Assembly (NCBI GenBank): GCA_945788675.1
Contig: CALZMY010000085.1
Coordinates: 1-7,275, forward strand
Length of the DNA: 7,275 nt
Direction: 5' to 3'
Origin: an uncultured Gammaproteobacteria bacterium
Lineage (GTDB): Bacteria; Pseudomonadota; Gammaproteobacteria; SZUA-140
The translations under genes were made by a program, and so were the position numbers. Positions 6,952-7,275 of the stretch are shown here, piece after piece. A model generated the notes under the pieces. That model saw nothing but the letters and a program-made list of their open reading frames with translations. It was not told the DNA's origin and did not search any database. The first letter of the stretch is position 1; each line of letters begins with the position of its first letter.

Positions 6952-6983
6952 GATGCTGTTGTTAAACGATGCTGTTGTTAAAC
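6952..6983 (+). repeat. perfect 16-bp tandem duplication
   Basis: The unit GATGCTGTTGTTAAAC occurs at 6952-6967 and again, without mismatch or spacer, at 6968-6983. Sixteen is not a multiple of three, so any coding sequence crossing it would be shifted. Identity of the copies implies a recent duplication or a sequencing/assembly artefact. It lies upstream of the metallo-hydrolase leader. Confidence 0.9.
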
Positions 6984-7008
6984 ATGGACTAGCCCATAAA
7001 TTTACAAC

Positions 7009-7015
7009 GGGGAGG
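7009..7015 (+). promoter_or_regulatory. strong ribosome-binding site GGGGAGG
   Basis: This is the strongest Shine-Dalgarno sequence on the plus strand of the window. It is ideally spaced (6 bases) for the ATG at 7022 but 10 bases from the GTG at 7026, which is the codon in frame with the metallo-hydrolase. The mismatch is the reason to suspect a frameshift in the leader. Confidence 0.6.
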
Positions 7016-7025
7016 CAAACAATGA

Positions 7026-7275
7026 GTGAAGAAAAGAAAACATTCTATCCAGGCGAGCAGATTGATGTGGAGGACGACTGCCTGCTGGGTGAATGCCGCC
7101 CAGGCTCAGGAGCCGGTATGGGATGGCAATAAGGTCGTGCTGGTTTCTGAGAAACTGGCCGAGGGTGTGTTCGCTTATTATCCCAGTGATGCAAAGAGAC
7201 TGGAAAAACAGGGCCAGCCGGTGGCTACCAGCGGTGGCTTTATCGTGGGTGACAAAGGCGTGCTGGTGATCGACA
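7026..7275 (+). CDS. metallo-beta-lactamase-fold hydrolase, N-terminal part; leader possibly frameshifted
   Basis: The sequence runs off the right edge after about 83 codons. From about 7101 it reads like the start of a mature exported MBL-fold protein: QEPVWDGNKVVLVSEKLAEG, then VFAYYPSDAKRLEKQG, then TSGGFIVGDKGVLVID, the last being the beta-strand that precedes the HxHxDH metal site (not yet reached). This style is seen in periplasmic zinc hydrolases near quinoprotein and sulfur-oxidation genes. The frame opens after a TGA at 7023-7025. Possible starts are GTG 7026 (10 bases from GGGGAGG) or ATG 7065. The first gives a KKRKH n-region and ends in VNAAQAQ, a plausible signal-peptidase site, but the hydrophobic core (LMWRTTACWV) is poor and contains Arg. 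A second frame from ATG 7022 has the better-placed ribosome site but stops after 36 codons at 7132. The start is therefore unsure; the fold is moderately sure; the substrate is unknown. Confidence 0.65.
   Translation, partial: MKKRKHSIQASRLMWRTTACWVNAAQAQEPVWDGNKVVLVSEKLAEGVFAYYPSDAKRLEKQGQPVATSGGFIVGDKGVLVID

Larger units (their letters stand above)
6759..7021. other. intergenic stretch without a confident gene, possibly decayed coding sequence
   Basis: No protein family, tRNA or other RNA gene was recognised here on either strand. On the plus strand, short open stretches lie in different frames. One (6828-6929) includes SDIKTNDEALEVGNGTP and is followed, with a shift near 6904, by one reading IEGPYTEVVVDIS from 6905. 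The second frame runs on, through the 16-bp duplication, to the stop at 7130-7132. The residue mix looks protein-like and the switch of frame would fit an old, broken gene, but pieces this short can be chance. No intrinsic terminator for the bio operon is visible. Confidence 0.35.

Noticed and set aside
6975..7002. Promoter TTGTTA-N16-TAAATT before the metallo-hydrolase
   Set aside because: Four of six matches in each box, and transcription would begin at or inside the ribosome-binding site, leaving essentially no leader.
6953..7132. 59-codon frame from ATG 6953 through the duplication to the stop at 7130
   Set aside because: No ribosome site before the ATG, no recognised family, and its 3' half overlaps the metallo-hydrolase frame; kept only as a possible decay or frameshift signal.
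1..7275. CRISPR array, tRNA or rRNA gene, insertion sequence or attachment site
   Set aside because: No regularly spaced repeats, no cloverleaf, no transposase fragment and no long terminal inverted repeats were seen.

Overview
The window looks like a chromosomal segment of a gammaproteobacterium with roughly balanced base composition. The evidence is the gene order bioB-bioF-bioH-bioC-bioD, with comF divergent from bioB. This order, and a BioH/BioC route to the pimeloyl chain, is familiar from Pseudomonas-like and related gammaproteobacteria. The MutT-ThiE-type fusion and the YfaZ-like outer-membrane protein with a C-terminal Phe also fit a Gram-negative proteobacterium. The species cannot be named from this stretch.

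Layout. Positions 1-2016 are read on the minus strand: comF (1324-2016), a YfaZ-like outer-membrane protein (660-1232), then a Nudix/ThiE-like fusion protein (1-660) that runs off the left edge. The last two are joined by a one-base stop/start overlap. A 103-bp divergent region (2017-2119) carries candidate promoters. Positions 2120-6758 are read on the plus strand and hold a tight biotin operon, bioBFHCD, with spacings of 17, -17, 3 and 7 bp. About 260 bp without a confident gene follow (6759-7021), including a perfect 16-bp tandem duplication. The right edge holds the N-terminal part of a secreted-looking metallo-beta-lactamase-fold protein whose leader region has conflicting reading frames.

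How the genes work together. BioC methylates malonyl-ACP so that it can enter fatty-acid elongation. BioH removes the methyl ester from pimeloyl-ACP methyl ester. BioF condenses pimeloyl-ACP with alanine to give KAPA. BioA, absent from this window, would make DAPA. BioD closes the ureido ring to give dethiobiotin, and BioB inserts sulfur to give biotin. All steps except BioA are encoded here.

The most notable point is BioB. It keeps the radical-SAM CxxxCxxC motif but lacks the first cysteine ligand of the canonical [2Fe-2S] sulfur-donor cluster (E. coli C97, Gly or Val here). It has two extra cysteines (C59, C184), so it resembles the BioB class of anaerobes rather than the E. coli type. No undescribed defence, mobile or RNA system was recognised.
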